This document shows positions 8,900 to 17,449 of a stretch of DNA of 64,000 bases, in pieces (the first letter of the stretch is position 1; every line of letters starts with the position of its first letter). The notes beneath the pieces were generated by a model. It searched no databases and was not told where the DNA came from. It saw only the letters and a list, made by a program, of their open reading frames with translations. A program made the position numbers and the translations under genes. This DNA is from an uncultured Spirochaetaceae bacterium (GTDB lineage Bacteria > Spirochaetota > Spirochaetia > Treponematales > Treponemataceae). Location of the stretch: NCBI GenBank assembly GCA_902778325.1, contig CACYWZ010000001.1:62001-126000 (forward strand), in the 5' to 3' direction.

Positions 8900-8972
8900 G
8901 CCGCTATAGCTCAGCTGGTAGAGCACGTGATTTGTAATCTCGGGGTCGTGGGTTCGAATCCTACTGGCGGCT
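8900..8972 (+). tRNA. tRNA-Thr (anticodon TGT)
   Basis: 73 nt. Acceptor arms GCCGCTA and TGGCGGC pair, the D arm is GCTC/GAGC, the T loop is TTCGAAT and the anticodon loop is TTTGTAA. The anticodon stem CGTGA/TCTCG has a T-T mismatch at its third pair. CCA is not encoded. Reads ACA codons. Confidence 0.95.
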
Positions 8973-8978
8973 TTAGTT

Positions 8979-9060
8979 GGGGAGTTTCCCGAGTGGTCAA
9001 AGGGGACAGACTGTAAATCTGCTGCCTAGTGCTTCGTAGGTCCGAATCCTACACTCCCCA
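8979..9060 (+). tRNA. tRNA-Tyr (anticodon GTA)
   Basis: 82 nt class II tRNA with a long variable arm (about TGCCTAGTGCTTC). Acceptor arms GGGGAGT and ACTCCCC pair, the anticodon stem-loop is CAGACTGTAAATCTG. It begins 6 nt after tRNA-Thr and belongs to the same transcript. Confidence 0.95.
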
Positions 9061-9198
9061 ATCTTTTCTTTTTGATTCATTCCAATTTTATTTTTCTTGT
9101 ACTTTTAACAAAAATCCAGAAATTATTTTTATCGTGTAATAATGAACTTTTAACAGTTTTTAGAAATGTATCTGACAGTCAAAAGAATGCTTAAACAA

Positions 9199-9227
9199 AT
9201 CCTCGTGAGCGTATCACGAGGATTTTT
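9199..9227 (+). terminator. Hairpin terminator between the tRNAs and ugd
   Basis: ATCCTCGTGA, loop GCGTA, TCACGAGGAT, then TTTTT on the plus strand. It most likely ends the tRNA transcript and may also stop the convergent ugd transcript, which has only a weak T tract on its side. The 9061-9198 stretch before it shows no gene. Confidence 0.75.
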
Positions 9228-9244
9228 CATTAAAGGTCTTTTAT

Positions 9245-10429
9245 TTAGTCGCGGGCGAAAAGGTCGCGGGTGAAAAGTTTCTCGCGCACATCGCTTAAAG
9301 CGTCGTCATAGCGGTTTGCTATGATAATATCACATTCCGCCTTGAAAGCGTCTAAATCTTTTGTAACTCGTGAGTTAAAGAAATCTGTGCCTTGAAAAGT
9401 CGGCTCGTAGACGATGACGGGGATTCCCTTTGCCTTTATTCTCTTCATAACGCCTTGGATTGAGCTTTGGCGGAAGTTATCGCTATTTGCTTTCATCGTC
9501 AAGCGGTAAATGCCCACTGTGCGCGGTTTTTTGGCGATAATTTGCTCAGCGATAAAGTCTTTGCGTGTGGAATTGCTTGAAACAATCGCTTGGATAAGGT
9601 TTTGCGGCACGTCGCTGTAATTTGCGAGCAGCTGCTTTGTGTCTTTTGGCAAACAATATCCGCCGTAGCCAAAACTCGGATTATTGTAAAAATCACCGAT
9701 TCTTGGGTCTAAACACACGCCTTGAATAATCGATTTCGGGTTCAAGCCGCGCGAAAGGGCGTATGTGTCGAGTTCATTGAAAAAAGCGACGCGGAGGGCT
9801 AAATAAGTGTTTGCGAAAAGTTTAATCGCCTCGGCTTCGGTGCAATTTGGGAAAAGAACTTCGATGTCTTCTTTGATTGCGCCGACTTTAAGCAAAGAAG
9901 CGAACTCTTTGGCTTTTTCTTCGAGTTCTGGCGCGTTTTTCGGGAAACTGACGACGATGCGGCTCGGATACAAATTATCATAGAGGGCGTGACCTTCGCG
10001 CAAGAATTCTGGAGAGAAAAGGAGATTTTTCACGCCTTTTTCCTCGCGGATTTTTTCGGTATAGCCGACGGGAATTGTGGATTTGATAACGATGGTTGCA
10101 TTTGAGCCACATTCTTTCACGGTATCGATTACCGCTTCCACGCTTGAGGTGTCGAAATAATTTTTTTCAGCGTCGTAATTTGTTGGCGTGGAAATGATGA
10201 TGAAGTCTGCCGATTTATAGGCGGTAACGGCGTCTGTGGTGGCGCAGAGATTGAGGGGACGGCTAGAAAGGTATTCTGAGATTTCTTTGTCGACAATCGG
10301 CGATTTTTTTGCGTTAATCATATCGACTTTTGATTGTACGATGTCCACAGCGACGACTTCGTTATGTTGAGCTAAAAGCACGGCGTTGGAAAGTCCCACA
10401 TATCCCGTGCCTGCCACTGCAATTTTCAT
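9245..10429 (-). CDS. ugd: UDP-glucose/UDP-sugar 6-dehydrogenase
   Basis: 394 aa. N-terminal Rossmann domain [29 protein letters not shown] near 76-84, the central [11 protein letters not shown] (136-146) and the catalytic thiol C259 in [11 protein letters not shown], followed by a C-terminal NAD-linked domain with [15 protein letters not shown]. These are the hallmarks of the UDP-glucose/GDP-mannose dehydrogenase family in the short Ugd form. It oxidises UDP-glucose twice with NAD to UDP-glucuronate for surface polysaccharide. The ATG at 10429 follows a good GGAGG site. It stands alone, divergent from mrp, so it is not part of a local polysaccharide operon. Confidence 0.93.
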   Translation of the reverse strand: MKIAVAGTGYVGLSNAVLLAQHNEVVAVDIVQSKVDMINAKKSPIVDKEISEYLSSRPLNLCATTDAVTAYKSADFIIISTPTNYDAEKNYFDTSSVEAVIDTVKECGSNATIVIKSTIPVGYTEKIREEKGVKNLLFSPEFLREGHALYDNLYPSRIVVSFPKNAPELEEKAKEFASLLKVGAIKEDIEVLFPNCTEAEAIKLFANTYLALRVAFFNELDTYALSRGLNPKSIIQGVCLDPRIGDFYNNPSFGYGGYCLPKDTKQLLANYSDVPQNLIQAIVSSNSTRKDFIAEQIIAKKPRTVGIYRLTMKANSDNFRQSSIQGVMKRIKAKGIPVIVYEPTFQGTDFFNSRVTKDLDAFKAECDIIIANRYDDALSDVREKLFTRDLFARD

Positions 10430-10532
10430 TTTTGTGCCTCCGTATAAGAAAAAAACTCTTGAACAATAGTCGTGATTTTAGCGGTAATAACTTCATTTTT
10501 CAATACAGCATTTTTTTAGAACAAAACTTTTG

Positions 10533-10561
10533 TTGCCTTGAGGCTTTGAAAATGCTATCTT
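10533..10561 (+). promoter_or_regulatory. Probable promoter of mrp-dus
   Basis: TTGCCT, 17-bp spacer, TATCTT, about 37 bp before the mrp ATG, which has an AGGAG ribosome site. Four of six bases match consensus in each hexamer. Confidence 0.45.
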
Positions 10562-10598
10562 ACAAAAGACACATTTTTATCACTTTTAGGAGTTTTTT

Positions 10599-11453
10599 AT
10601 GGCAGACGAAAATACAGAAAACTGCTCTCACAATTGCTCATCTTGTGGCAAAGACTGCAAGAGCAGAGATTTACGCGCATATCTTAGAAAAGACAGCTCG
10701 GTAAAAAAAGTTATCGGCGTTGTTTCAGGAAAGGGCGGAGTCGGAAAGTCTCTCGTTACTAACTTACTTGCTGTGAAGATGCTCAAAAAGGGCTATCACA
10801 CAGCTATTCTTGACGCAGACATCACAGGACCTTCAATTCCGACAGCTTACGGCTTGGGAAAAGTTAAGGCAGAAAGCGAACAGGGAGATGACGGACAGTA
10901 TTATCTCAAGCCTGTGAAATCAAAGGGCGGAATCGACATTATGTCTATGAATATGCTTCTCCCTGACGAAACAGACCCTGTGTATTGGCGTGGTCCTGTC
11001 ATCGGCGGCGCTGTCAAGCAGTTCTGGACAGATGTTCAATGGAAAGACGTGGATTATATGTTCGTGGATATGCCTCCGGGAACAGGCGACGTGCCGCTTA
11101 CTGTGTTTCAGTCGCTTCCTGTTGATGCGATTGTAGTTGTAACCACACCGCAACAGCTCGTAAGCGTCATTGTAGAAAAAGCAGTGAAGTTCGCAGGCGG
11201 TTTGAAAGTTCCAGTTTTGGGTTTAGTCGAAAATATGAGCTATGTGAAATGCCCAGACTGCAACAAAGAAATTAAGATTTTCGGCGAAAGCAATGCTGAC
11301 AAAATCGCAAAAGAATATGGACTCCCGCTTCTTGCTCGTATCCCGATGGAAGAGAGAATCACAAAAGCTGTCGATACAGGAGCTATCGAAGAGCTAGACG
11401 TGGATTATCTCGATGTGGCTGTAAAAGCTATCGAAGAGCTAAAAAAGGCTTAA
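10599..11453 (+). CDS. Mrp/NBP35-family Fe-S cluster carrier ATPase
   Basis: 284 aa. An N-terminal cysteine cluster (CSHNCSSCGKDC, residues 8-19) precedes a deviant Walker A GVVSGKGGVGKS near residues 42-53, then VDMPPGTGDVPLTVFQ and the C-terminal VENMSYVKCPDC with the CxxC that holds a bridging cluster in Mrp/ApbC dimers. NBP35-type N-terminal cysteines plus an Mrp core are common in anaerobes. It would deliver 4Fe-4S clusters to apoproteins, which fits a genome that makes the large Fe-S complexes encoded at 52-61 kb. Start chosen at the ATG after AGGAG. It is followed by dus after 21 bp and is probably co-transcribed with it. Confidence 0.92.
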   Translation: MADENTENCSHNCSSCGKDCKSRDLRAYLRKDSSVKKVIGVVSGKGGVGKSLVTNLLAVKMLKKGYHTAILDADITGPSIPTAYGLGKVKAESEQGDDGQYYLKPVKSKGGIDIMSMNMLLPDETDPVYWRGPVIGGAVKQFWTDVQWKDVDYMFVDMPPGTGDVPLTVFQSLPVDAIVVVTTPQQLVSVIVEKAVKFAGGLKVPVLGLVENMSYVKCPDCNKEIKIFGESNADKIAKEYGLPLLARIPMEERITKAVDTGAIEELDVDYLDVAVKAIEELKKA

Positions 11454-11474
11454 AAGAAAAATCGGAGTAAAAGA

Positions 11475-12503
11475 ATGAAGTTAATCTCTGCACCAATGGC
11501 AACGCTATCGCACGAGGCTTTCCGTCGCTTAATCGAAGGCTTTGGCGGCTGTGATGAATATTTCACCGAGATGATAAACGCGGGTTCACTTTTGACGATG
11601 GGACCATTTGAGAAGTTTTACATCATCAGCGAATGTGCGCCCGAAAAAACAGTCTGGCAGCTCACAGGCAACAAAACCGAAGCGATGATAAAAGCGAGTG
11701 CTGTTTTAGCGCGTCTTTCTGGTGTGGGGATTGATTTAAATATGGGTTGCTCTGCCCCGCAGATTGCAAACACAGGAGCTGGCATTGCGTGGATGGAAAA
11801 GCCCATTGAAGAAACCGCAAACCTCGTTCGTGGTATTCGCGCACAAATCGACAAAACAGCAGACGAAGAGGGTTTAGCGCATAAAAGACTCAGCGTGAAA
11901 ATGAGATTGGGCGGAGAAGACTGGAGCGAAAAGAGCTTGCTTGACTTTTCTAAAATGCTTGAAAGCGAAGGCGTTGAACTCATCACGCTTCACCCTCGGA
12001 GCAAAAAAGAAAAGTACCGCGCAAAGCCTCGCTATGAAATGGCAGAATTTTTGTGCCAAAATCTTTCTATTCCTATTTACTTAAATGGCGATATTGCAGA
12101 CGCGGAGAGCGCAAAATATGCTTTGTCAAAAGCTCCGAGCGTTCAGGGCTTGATGATAGCTCGCGCCGCTGCACAAAAGCCGTGGATATTTGCCGAAGTC
12201 AAAGTTGCGCTTGAGGCAGAAAAACAAAACGAAGCAACAAGCAATGTTCACTGCGCAAAGACGAAAATCGATTTGTATGAGACGGCAATGAAGTTCATCG
12301 ACGATGTAGAAAAATATCAGCCACCAGAGTTTCATAAAACACGCTTGCAACGCTTCTTTGCATATTATTGCCACAATTTTTCGTTCTGGCATTTTGCACA
12401 GACAAAACTTTTGAACGCGAGCGACAATGACGCTGTTAGAGCCGAACTTGGCGCATATTTTGACGCACAGCCGAGCGACAGATTTATCGAAGTCGCAATG
12501 TGA
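11475..12503 (+). CDS. dus: tRNA-dihydrouridine synthase
   Basis: 342 aa. FMN TIM-barrel of the Dus family: it begins LISAPMATLSHEAFRRL, has the catalytic cysteine C92 in DLNMGCSAPQ, KMRLGGEDWSE (phosphate/substrate strand), ITLHPRSKKEKYR, PIYLNGDIADAESA and GLMIARAAAQKPWIF, and then a C-terminal helical RNA-binding domain from about 240. The usual NxGCP is here NMGCSAP. It reduces uridines in tRNA D-loops with NADPH. The subgroup (DusA/B/C) cannot be decided by eye. Confidence 0.9.
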   Translation: MKLISAPMATLSHEAFRRLIEGFGGCDEYFTEMINAGSLLTMGPFEKFYIISECAPEKTVWQLTGNKTEAMIKASAVLARLSGVGIDLNMGCSAPQIANTGAGIAWMEKPIEETANLVRGIRAQIDKTADEEGLAHKRLSVKMRLGGEDWSEKSLLDFSKMLESEGVELITLHPRSKKEKYRAKPRYEMAEFLCQNLSIPIYLNGDIADAESAKYALSKAPSVQGLMIARAAAQKPWIFAEVKVALEAEKQNEATSNVHCAKTKIDLYETAMKFIDDVEKYQPPEFHKTRLQRFFAYYCHNFSFWHFAQTKLLNASDNDAVRAELGAYFDAQPSDRFIEVAM

Positions 12504-12509
12504 GAAAAT

Positions 12510-12903
12510 CCCACATTATTTAATGCGAGCAAGAAAAATCGAAAAGTCGACCTCACATTAAATCTTGCGAGCAGGAAAAATCGAAAAGCGACCTCACATT
12601 AAATCTTGTGAGCAAGAAAAATCGAAAAACGAGCTCACATTAAATCTTGTGAGCAGGAAAAATCAAAAAACGACATCACATTAAATCTTGTGAGCAGGAA
12701 AAATCGAAAAGTCGAACTCACATTAAATCTTGCGAGCAGGAAAAATCGAAAAGTCGAACTCACATTAAATCTTGTGAGCAGGAAAAATCAGAAAACGAAC
12801 TCGCTAGAAATTTAGCGGGCTGGAAAAATCAGAAAACGAACTCGCTAAAAATTTAGCGGGCAAGAAAAATCAAAAAAACGAACTCACTAGAGATTTTAGA
12901 TTT
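12510..12903 (+). repeat. Array A: ten tandem palindromic units, 41-42 bp period
   Basis: Units begin at 12510, 12552, 12593, 12634, 12675, 12717, 12759, 12800, 12841 and 12883. Units 2-7 carry the hairpin CTCACATTAAATCTTGTGAG followed by CAGGAAAAATC and a variable spacer. Units 8 and 9 switch to CTCGCTAAAAATTTAGCGGG, the sequence type of array D at 62.1 kb. The array fills most of the 540-bp gap between dus and the next exported-protein gene. No unique spacers and no coding potential. Confidence 0.9.
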
Positions 12904-12934
12904 TTTCTTCAAAAAACTACGAAGTCAGAAAAAA

Positions 12935-12958
12935 ATTTGCAAGAGTACTCTTGCAAAT
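12935..12958. repeat. 24-bp perfect palindrome upstream of an exported-protein gene
   Basis: Half-site ATTTGCAAGAGT and its exact complement meet without a loop. A TTGACA hexamer follows at 12963-12968, with no convincing -10 at the right distance. The palindrome is 86 bp before the ATG at 13044. It could be an operator or a cruciform-forming site. Confidence 0.6.
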
Positions 12959-13043
12959 GAACTTGACAAAGTCCATTTGCGAAAAACTTCGCTTCGCTTG
13001 TTTTTCACAAATACATTTTTAATTCGTAGGAGATAAACAGAAT

Positions 13044-13805
13044 ATGAAAAAAATTATTCTTGCTGGTATTTTGGCGCTCTGCGTTTTTTCAATTCACGCA
13101 CAGAAAGCAGCCCCTGAATTTAACGGGAAAAACGGAAGCGTGATTGACGCAAACAAAGTTTCTGGAGTGTTTAAATCATCACTGATTGTTGAAGACAAAC
13201 TTCTTGACGATGCCGAGATGTCTGTAAATGTGTACGCGTGGTACGCAGAGGATTGGCTTTCGCTGGGAGAGGTCTCTTTGGCAGAATTTGATGCAAACAA
13301 AAAAATTGTTGCACCAAAAGGTGTTACTCTTTCTGCTTTGCGCTACTTTGCAGTTGAATCAGAAGACCGTGAAATTGCAGTAAAAGCAAAAAAATTCGAA
13401 AAAGACTTGGTCCTTGAAATCCGCGACAAAGACAGCGACCTTTCAAAGCCTGTTGTTCCAGTTTTTGAATCAAATGAAAATGCAGCTCTTTTTGACAAAC
13501 TGACGCTTTCTGTGGAATGTGACGAAAAATTGTATCTTAGAAATCTCACTTCCAGACCTGCGGTTGGCTTCAAAGTTTCACTTTATAATTCCAAGCTCAG
13601 GCAGTGGGAAGAATTCGGAACTGTTATTTTCAAAAACCTTGCACAGCAAACAAAGGTCAATGGAAAAGATATTGGTAGCCACCGTTATATTGCAATCGAA
13701 GCACTTGATGACGAAGATTACACGTATGCCATTAGTGTTGCAAAAAACAATGATGATATCATAATTGATATTTCAAATCCAAAGAAGAAAAAGTCAGAAG
13801 ACTAA
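13044..13805 (+). CDS. Exported protein with two homologous halves, function unknown
   Basis: 253 aa. A signal peptide (MKKIILAGILALCVFSIHA, cleavage near 20) precedes two weakly repeated segments. The first has VNVYAWYAEDWLSLGEV followed later by LRYFAVESEDREIAV and DLVLEI (about 65-130). The second has VSLYNSKLRQWEEFGTV followed by HRYIAIEALDDEDYTYAI and DIIIDI (about 180-245). Each half therefore carries strand-strand-RYxAxE-strand units, consistent with a duplicated beta domain. The C terminus is basic/acidic (NPKKKKSED). Ribosome site TAGGAG precedes the ATG. It is followed by a terminator and so is monocistronic. I do not recognise a family. Confidence 0.8.
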   Translation: MKKIILAGILALCVFSIHAQKAAPEFNGKNGSVIDANKVSGVFKSSLIVEDKLLDDAEMSVNVYAWYAEDWLSLGEVSLAEFDANKKIVAPKGVTLSALRYFAVESEDREIAVKAKKFEKDLVLEIRDKDSDLSKPVVPVFESNENAALFDKLTLSVECDEKLYLRNLTSRPAVGFKVSLYNSKLRQWEEFGTVIFKNLAQQTKVNGKDIGSHRYIAIEALDDEDYTYAISVAKNNDDIIIDISNPKKKKSED

Positions 13806-13810
13806 GCCTT

Positions 13811-13842
13811 TTCCCCAACATTCTGCTGTTGGGGATTTTTTT
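13811..13842 (+). terminator. Rho-independent terminator
   Basis: CCCCAACA, loop TTCTGC, TGTTGGGG, then ATTTTTTT on the plus strand, ending the exported-protein transcript. The convergent uvrC stop lies just beyond. Confidence 0.88.
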
Positions 13843-13846
13843 GTGC

Positions 13847-15841
13847 TCAGCTGTATTCCGCTTCGTCCTCCGCAACAGCAAGCGCAAGACTTTTCGCTCT
13901 GGCAGCTTCGGCGGCTTTTTCGGCTGTAGTTCCGCTTTCGTCGAGCGATTTTGCGATACGCTTTTTTCTGCGCGCTTGTTTTTGGGCTTCTTGCTTTGCG
14001 GAAAGCAAAATCTCGGAGGCAACATCAGCGCGAACGTGCAGAACTTGCGCAATTTGGGCTTCTTCTGCTTTGGCAAGGTCTTCGAGCGTGGAAAATGATT
14101 TCATCAACAACTTTGCGCGTTTTTCGCCAACGTGCAGAATCTGCAAAAACGGCGAAACAGTGTTCTCTTTTGTGCGAAGTTCTTGATTTCGGCTCGTTGC
14201 AAATCGGTGCGTTTCGTCGCGAACCCGCTGAAGAAGGCGCAGAGCGTCGCTGTGTTTTGGAAGGCAAATCGGAGAATGTGCGTGCGGAAGCCAGATTTCC
14301 TCGTCGCGCTTGGCAAGTCCCGCAATCGGAATCGACAGCTCAAGCGAAGAAAGCACGGCGTCGACGGCGTTCACCTGCCCAATGCCGCCATCTATCAACA
14401 GCAAATCAGGCAGTTCTTTTTTTTCATTCAAAAGCCTTGTGTATCTGCGCGAAACGGCTTCTTTCATGCTTGCAAAATCGTCGATAAGCCCGTCCGTCGT
14501 CTTTAGGCGCAACTCGCGATAATTCTTTTTGTCGGGATTTCCGTCAAGAAAACTGATAAGAGAAGCCACAGGGAACTTTCCGCCAATGTGAGCAATGTCA
14601 AAGCCTTCGATTCGGCGCGGGAGTGTCGAAAGCGAAAGGACACGCTGAAGTTCTTCCATTGCGCTCTTATCGCATTTCTTCCGGCTTCTGCGAATAATGT
14701 CTTCGCGGGCGTTTTGAAGTGCCATGCGAACACTTGCGCGATGTCGCTCCAAAGTCAAAGCGGCATTTGTGCGATGAACATACGGTTTTGCGCCATCATC
14801 ATCGACAGAAACTGAAATTAGCGAAAGAGACGGGCAAAAGCCATAATTTTCGATAAACCATTGCTTCAAGTTGTCAATGCTGTCTTTTGCGCTGTCCAAA
14901 AGGAAAATCGAAGGCGGGACTTTTTCTTTTTTGTCATAATAAGCGCAAAGGAACTCGCCCAAAATACTATCGTCATCGCTAAGGCTCGTCGTCCTGAATA
15001 TTTCATGCGCGCTAAGTTTTCCGAGTCTGACGCTCAAAAGAGACACGCTCACCATTTCGCCCTCACGGTCGAATGCGCAATAATCACGGTCAGCGCTGTC
15101 AAATGTTTCAACCACATTTTGATTCTGCAAAACAGTCAGTGCTTTGAGTCCGTCGCGAAGGCGCGCTGCCTTTTCAAAATCCAAGTTCTTCGCAGCTTCT
15201 TTCATCTCGCGCTCGATTTTCTTTTTCGTTTGCTCGCCCTTATTCTCAAGAAGTTTTCGTATTTCATCGATAAATTGGTTATAGGACTTTTTGTCGATTT
15301 TATCGATACAAGGCGCTTTGCACTGCCCGATGTGATAATACATGCACGCAGTTCCTTTTCGCATTGTTTTGCAACGTCTTACGGGATATAATTTATATAA
15401 AGTCTTTATGAAAACATCGAGCGCATAAGCGTCGGGGAACGGACCAAAATAAAGAGAGCCGTCTTTGACAACACGACGGGTTTTCACGATTTTTGGGAAA
15501 TCTTCTTTCGTGATTTTCAACGATGGATAAGATTTTCCGTCCTTGAGATTTATATTGTATCGGGGGCTATATTTTTTTATAAGGTTGTTTTCCAACAAAA
15601 ATGCTTCATACTCGTTTGTTGTTGTGATATACTCTATAGAAACCGCGCGGGCGATAAGCATTCTGGTTTTGATGTCTTTTTGCCCCGAAAAATATGATGA
15701 GAGCCTGTTTTTGAGATTTTTCGCCTTTCCGACGTAAATCACAGTGCCCTCTTGGTTGCGCCACAGATAAACGCCGCTTGAGTTCGGTGCGTTTAGCGCT
15801 GTCTGGTGCAGGATTTCTCGTGTATCAATATCGTTTGTCAT
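13847..15841 (-). CDS. uvrC: Excinuclease ABC subunit C
   Basis: 664 aa, slightly longer than the usual ~610. The GIY-YIG nuclease domain is at residues 15-100 (SGVYLWRNQEGTVIYVGKAK), a UVR motif near 200-235 (KEAAKNLDFEKAARLRDGLK), the RNase-H-like second nuclease domain near 405-560 (IEGFDIAHIGG, LPDLLLIDGGIGQVNA) and helix-hairpin-helix motifs near 570-620 (LQILHVGEKRAKLLMKSFS). An Ala/Lys/Glu-rich tail of about 45 residues follows the HhH region. UvrC makes both incisions in nucleotide excision repair. It is transcribed divergently from the LamG gene with only 17 bp between starts. Confidence 0.96.
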   Translation of the reverse strand: MTNDIDTREILHQTALNAPNSSGVYLWRNQEGTVIYVGKAKNLKNRLSSYFSGQKDIKTRMLIARAVSIEYITTTNEYEAFLLENNLIKKYSPRYNINLKDGKSYPSLKITKEDFPKIVKTRRVVKDGSLYFGPFPDAYALDVFIKTLYKLYPVRRCKTMRKGTACMYYHIGQCKAPCIDKIDKKSYNQFIDEIRKLLENKGEQTKKKIEREMKEAAKNLDFEKAARLRDGLKALTVLQNQNVVETFDSADRDYCAFDREGEMVSVSLLSVRLGKLSAHEIFRTTSLSDDDSILGEFLCAYYDKKEKVPPSIFLLDSAKDSIDNLKQWFIENYGFCPSLSLISVSVDDDGAKPYVHRTNAALTLERHRASVRMALQNAREDIIRRSRKKCDKSAMEELQRVLSLSTLPRRIEGFDIAHIGGKFPVASLISFLDGNPDKKNYRELRLKTTDGLIDDFASMKEAVSRRYTRLLNEKKELPDLLLIDGGIGQVNAVDAVLSSLELSIPIAGLAKRDEEIWLPHAHSPICLPKHSDALRLLQRVRDETHRFATSRNQELRTKENTVSPFLQILHVGEKRAKLLMKSFSTLEDLAKAEEAQIAQVLHVRADVASEILLSAKQEAQKQARRKKRIAKSLDESGTTAEKAAEAARAKSLALAVAEDEAEYS

Positions 15842-15858
15842 AGGCTGGTAAAAGTTTT

Positions 15859-17430
15859 ATGTCCGAAAAAATATCTGGGTTCAAAATACTTCGATTTGCG
15901 TCAGTTTGTCTACTGTCAGTTTCTGTTTTTATCGCTCCTTCTTCTTCTGAATCAAAATCTATCGTGCTTGGCGGAAAAAATGGTTGGCAACCACTTTCTT
16001 TTGAAAAAGGCACTGAGCGCGGAGTCGGCAAGTTCGGCTGGGAAAGCATAGAGCTTTCAACTAATTCAAGACGCGAAACTGAATACACAGATTTGCTTTT
16101 GGATTTCGAGAAAAGTTCAAAAAGCGATTTGACTGGCAACTATGAAATTCTCGACAGCAATTTCACTTTTTCAAAAAAAGCAAAAATGGGAAAAAGAGCA
16201 GCACTCAGCACAGCACACGGCACAGGTATGACGCTGAAAGGAAAAAGTGGCTCTCTTTTTGGAACTCAAGGTTTTTCGGGTTCGTTCTCTATTGAGTTCT
16301 GGCTTTGTCCTTCAATCGCAGAAAACGGCGAAAAGGTGTTTTCTTGGCGCTCATCGCGAACAATCGAAGATTATGTAAATTATCAGATGATTACAGCATC
16401 TTTTTTCAACAATCATCTTGAGTGGAAGTTTTCAAACGTATTCGACGGCTGGACGGAAAATCATGGAGAAATCGTGCTTTCTTGTCAGCGAACAATTGTT
16501 CCAAATGAATGGACTCATCACATAATTTCGTTTGACGAGCATACAGGGCTTCTTGAATACCGCATTGACGGAAAAACAGAAGCACTTCGTTTTATGACAG
16601 AATCAGGACATGAGAGACATGGCTCTATTTTCACTCCAATTCTTGGAGTTCCTGCCGAAATTGAGCTCTGCCCTCTTTTCACAGGCTCAATCGACGATTT
16701 CCGTATTGTCAGAACAAGCATTGAAGGAGAAGCAAGTTCTCAAGCAATTCCTGCTTTCAAGGCGCTTCCAAAAGCCGACAATCTTTCTGAAATGAAATAT
16801 GACGTATATGCGCTATCAGGAGGAAGAATCGAAAGTCAACCTCTTTCTGTAAATCCTGGCTCAAAACTAGAACGTGTCGATGCTGTCGTAAGCACACCTT
16901 CAGAGACTTCTGTACAACTTTTCGTTCGTGGCGGAGATAATTATTTTGAGTGGACTGACAAAAATCCTGAATGGAAATCAGTTAACAAAGATGGCACAAT
17001 CGACGGGGAAATTAGCGCAAGATATTTCCAAGTTGCAGCAGACTTATATCCAGATGGAAGCGGAAAAAAATCACCTTCTATCACAGAGATTTCACTAAAA
17101 TATACAGAAACTGCCCTTCCTCTTCCGCCATTTAGAATTTCGGCAGCAGCTGGAGACAGTTCTGTTACGCTGACGTGGTCACATTCACTTGATGATTCAG
17201 TTGGAGGCTATTATGTTTACTATGGCACTCGACCAGGTGAATATCTTGGGGTCGGAGCCGTTCAGGGAAATTCTCCTGTAAATGCAGGAAATATTGCTAC
17301 TTTCACAATAACAGGTCTAAAGAACGGAACAGTTTATTATTTTGCAGTTGCGACTTATTCTAGTTCAGATGAAAGTTTTATTGGAACACTTTCAAAAGAA
17401 GTTAGCGCACGTCCTTTGCAAAAAAACTAG
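15859..17430 (+). CDS. Exported LamG-like/fibronectin type III protein
   Basis: 523 aa. An N-terminal signal-like segment (residues 8-32, ILRFASVCLLSVSVFIAPSSS) is followed by a concanavalin A/LamG-like region from about 75 to 285 (GFSGSFSIEFWLCPS, NEWTHHIISFDEHTGLLEYRIDGK, FTGSIDDFRIVR), a linker with a jelly-roll-like stretch, and a C-terminal fibronectin type III domain from about 416 to 520 (PPFRISAAAGDSSVTLTW, GGYYVYYGTRPGEY, LKNGTVYYFAVATYS). This suggests a periplasmic or surface binding protein. It lies 19 bp before the TPR gene in the same operon. The ribosome site is weak, and the start is placed at the ATG preceding the signal peptide. Ligand unknown. Confidence 0.82.
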   Translation: MSEKISGFKILRFASVCLLSVSVFIAPSSSESKSIVLGGKNGWQPLSFEKGTERGVGKFGWESIELSTNSRRETEYTDLLLDFEKSSKSDLTGNYEILDSNFTFSKKAKMGKRAALSTAHGTGMTLKGKSGSLFGTQGFSGSFSIEFWLCPSIAENGEKVFSWRSSRTIEDYVNYQMITASFFNNHLEWKFSNVFDGWTENHGEIVLSCQRTIVPNEWTHHIISFDEHTGLLEYRIDGKTEALRFMTESGHERHGSIFTPILGVPAEIELCPLFTGSIDDFRIVRTSIEGEASSQAIPAFKALPKADNLSEMKYDVYALSGGRIESQPLSVNPGSKLERVDAVVSTPSETSVQLFVRGGDNYFEWTDKNPEWKSVNKDGTIDGEISARYFQVAADLYPDGSGKKSPSITEISLKYTETALPLPPFRISAAAGDSSVTLTWSHSLDDSVGGYYVYYGTRPGEYLGVGAVQGNSPVNAGNIATFTITGLKNGTVYYFAVATYSSSDESFIGTLSKEVSARPLQKN

Positions 17431-17449
17431 AAGTGCAGGTAGGTAAAAA

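Noticed and set aside
12510..12903. CRISPR array
   Set aside because: The 41-42 bp units repeat across their whole length with no unique spacers, and no cas gene is in the window. The same applies to the arrays at 24.7, 32.1, 49.7 and 62.1 kb.
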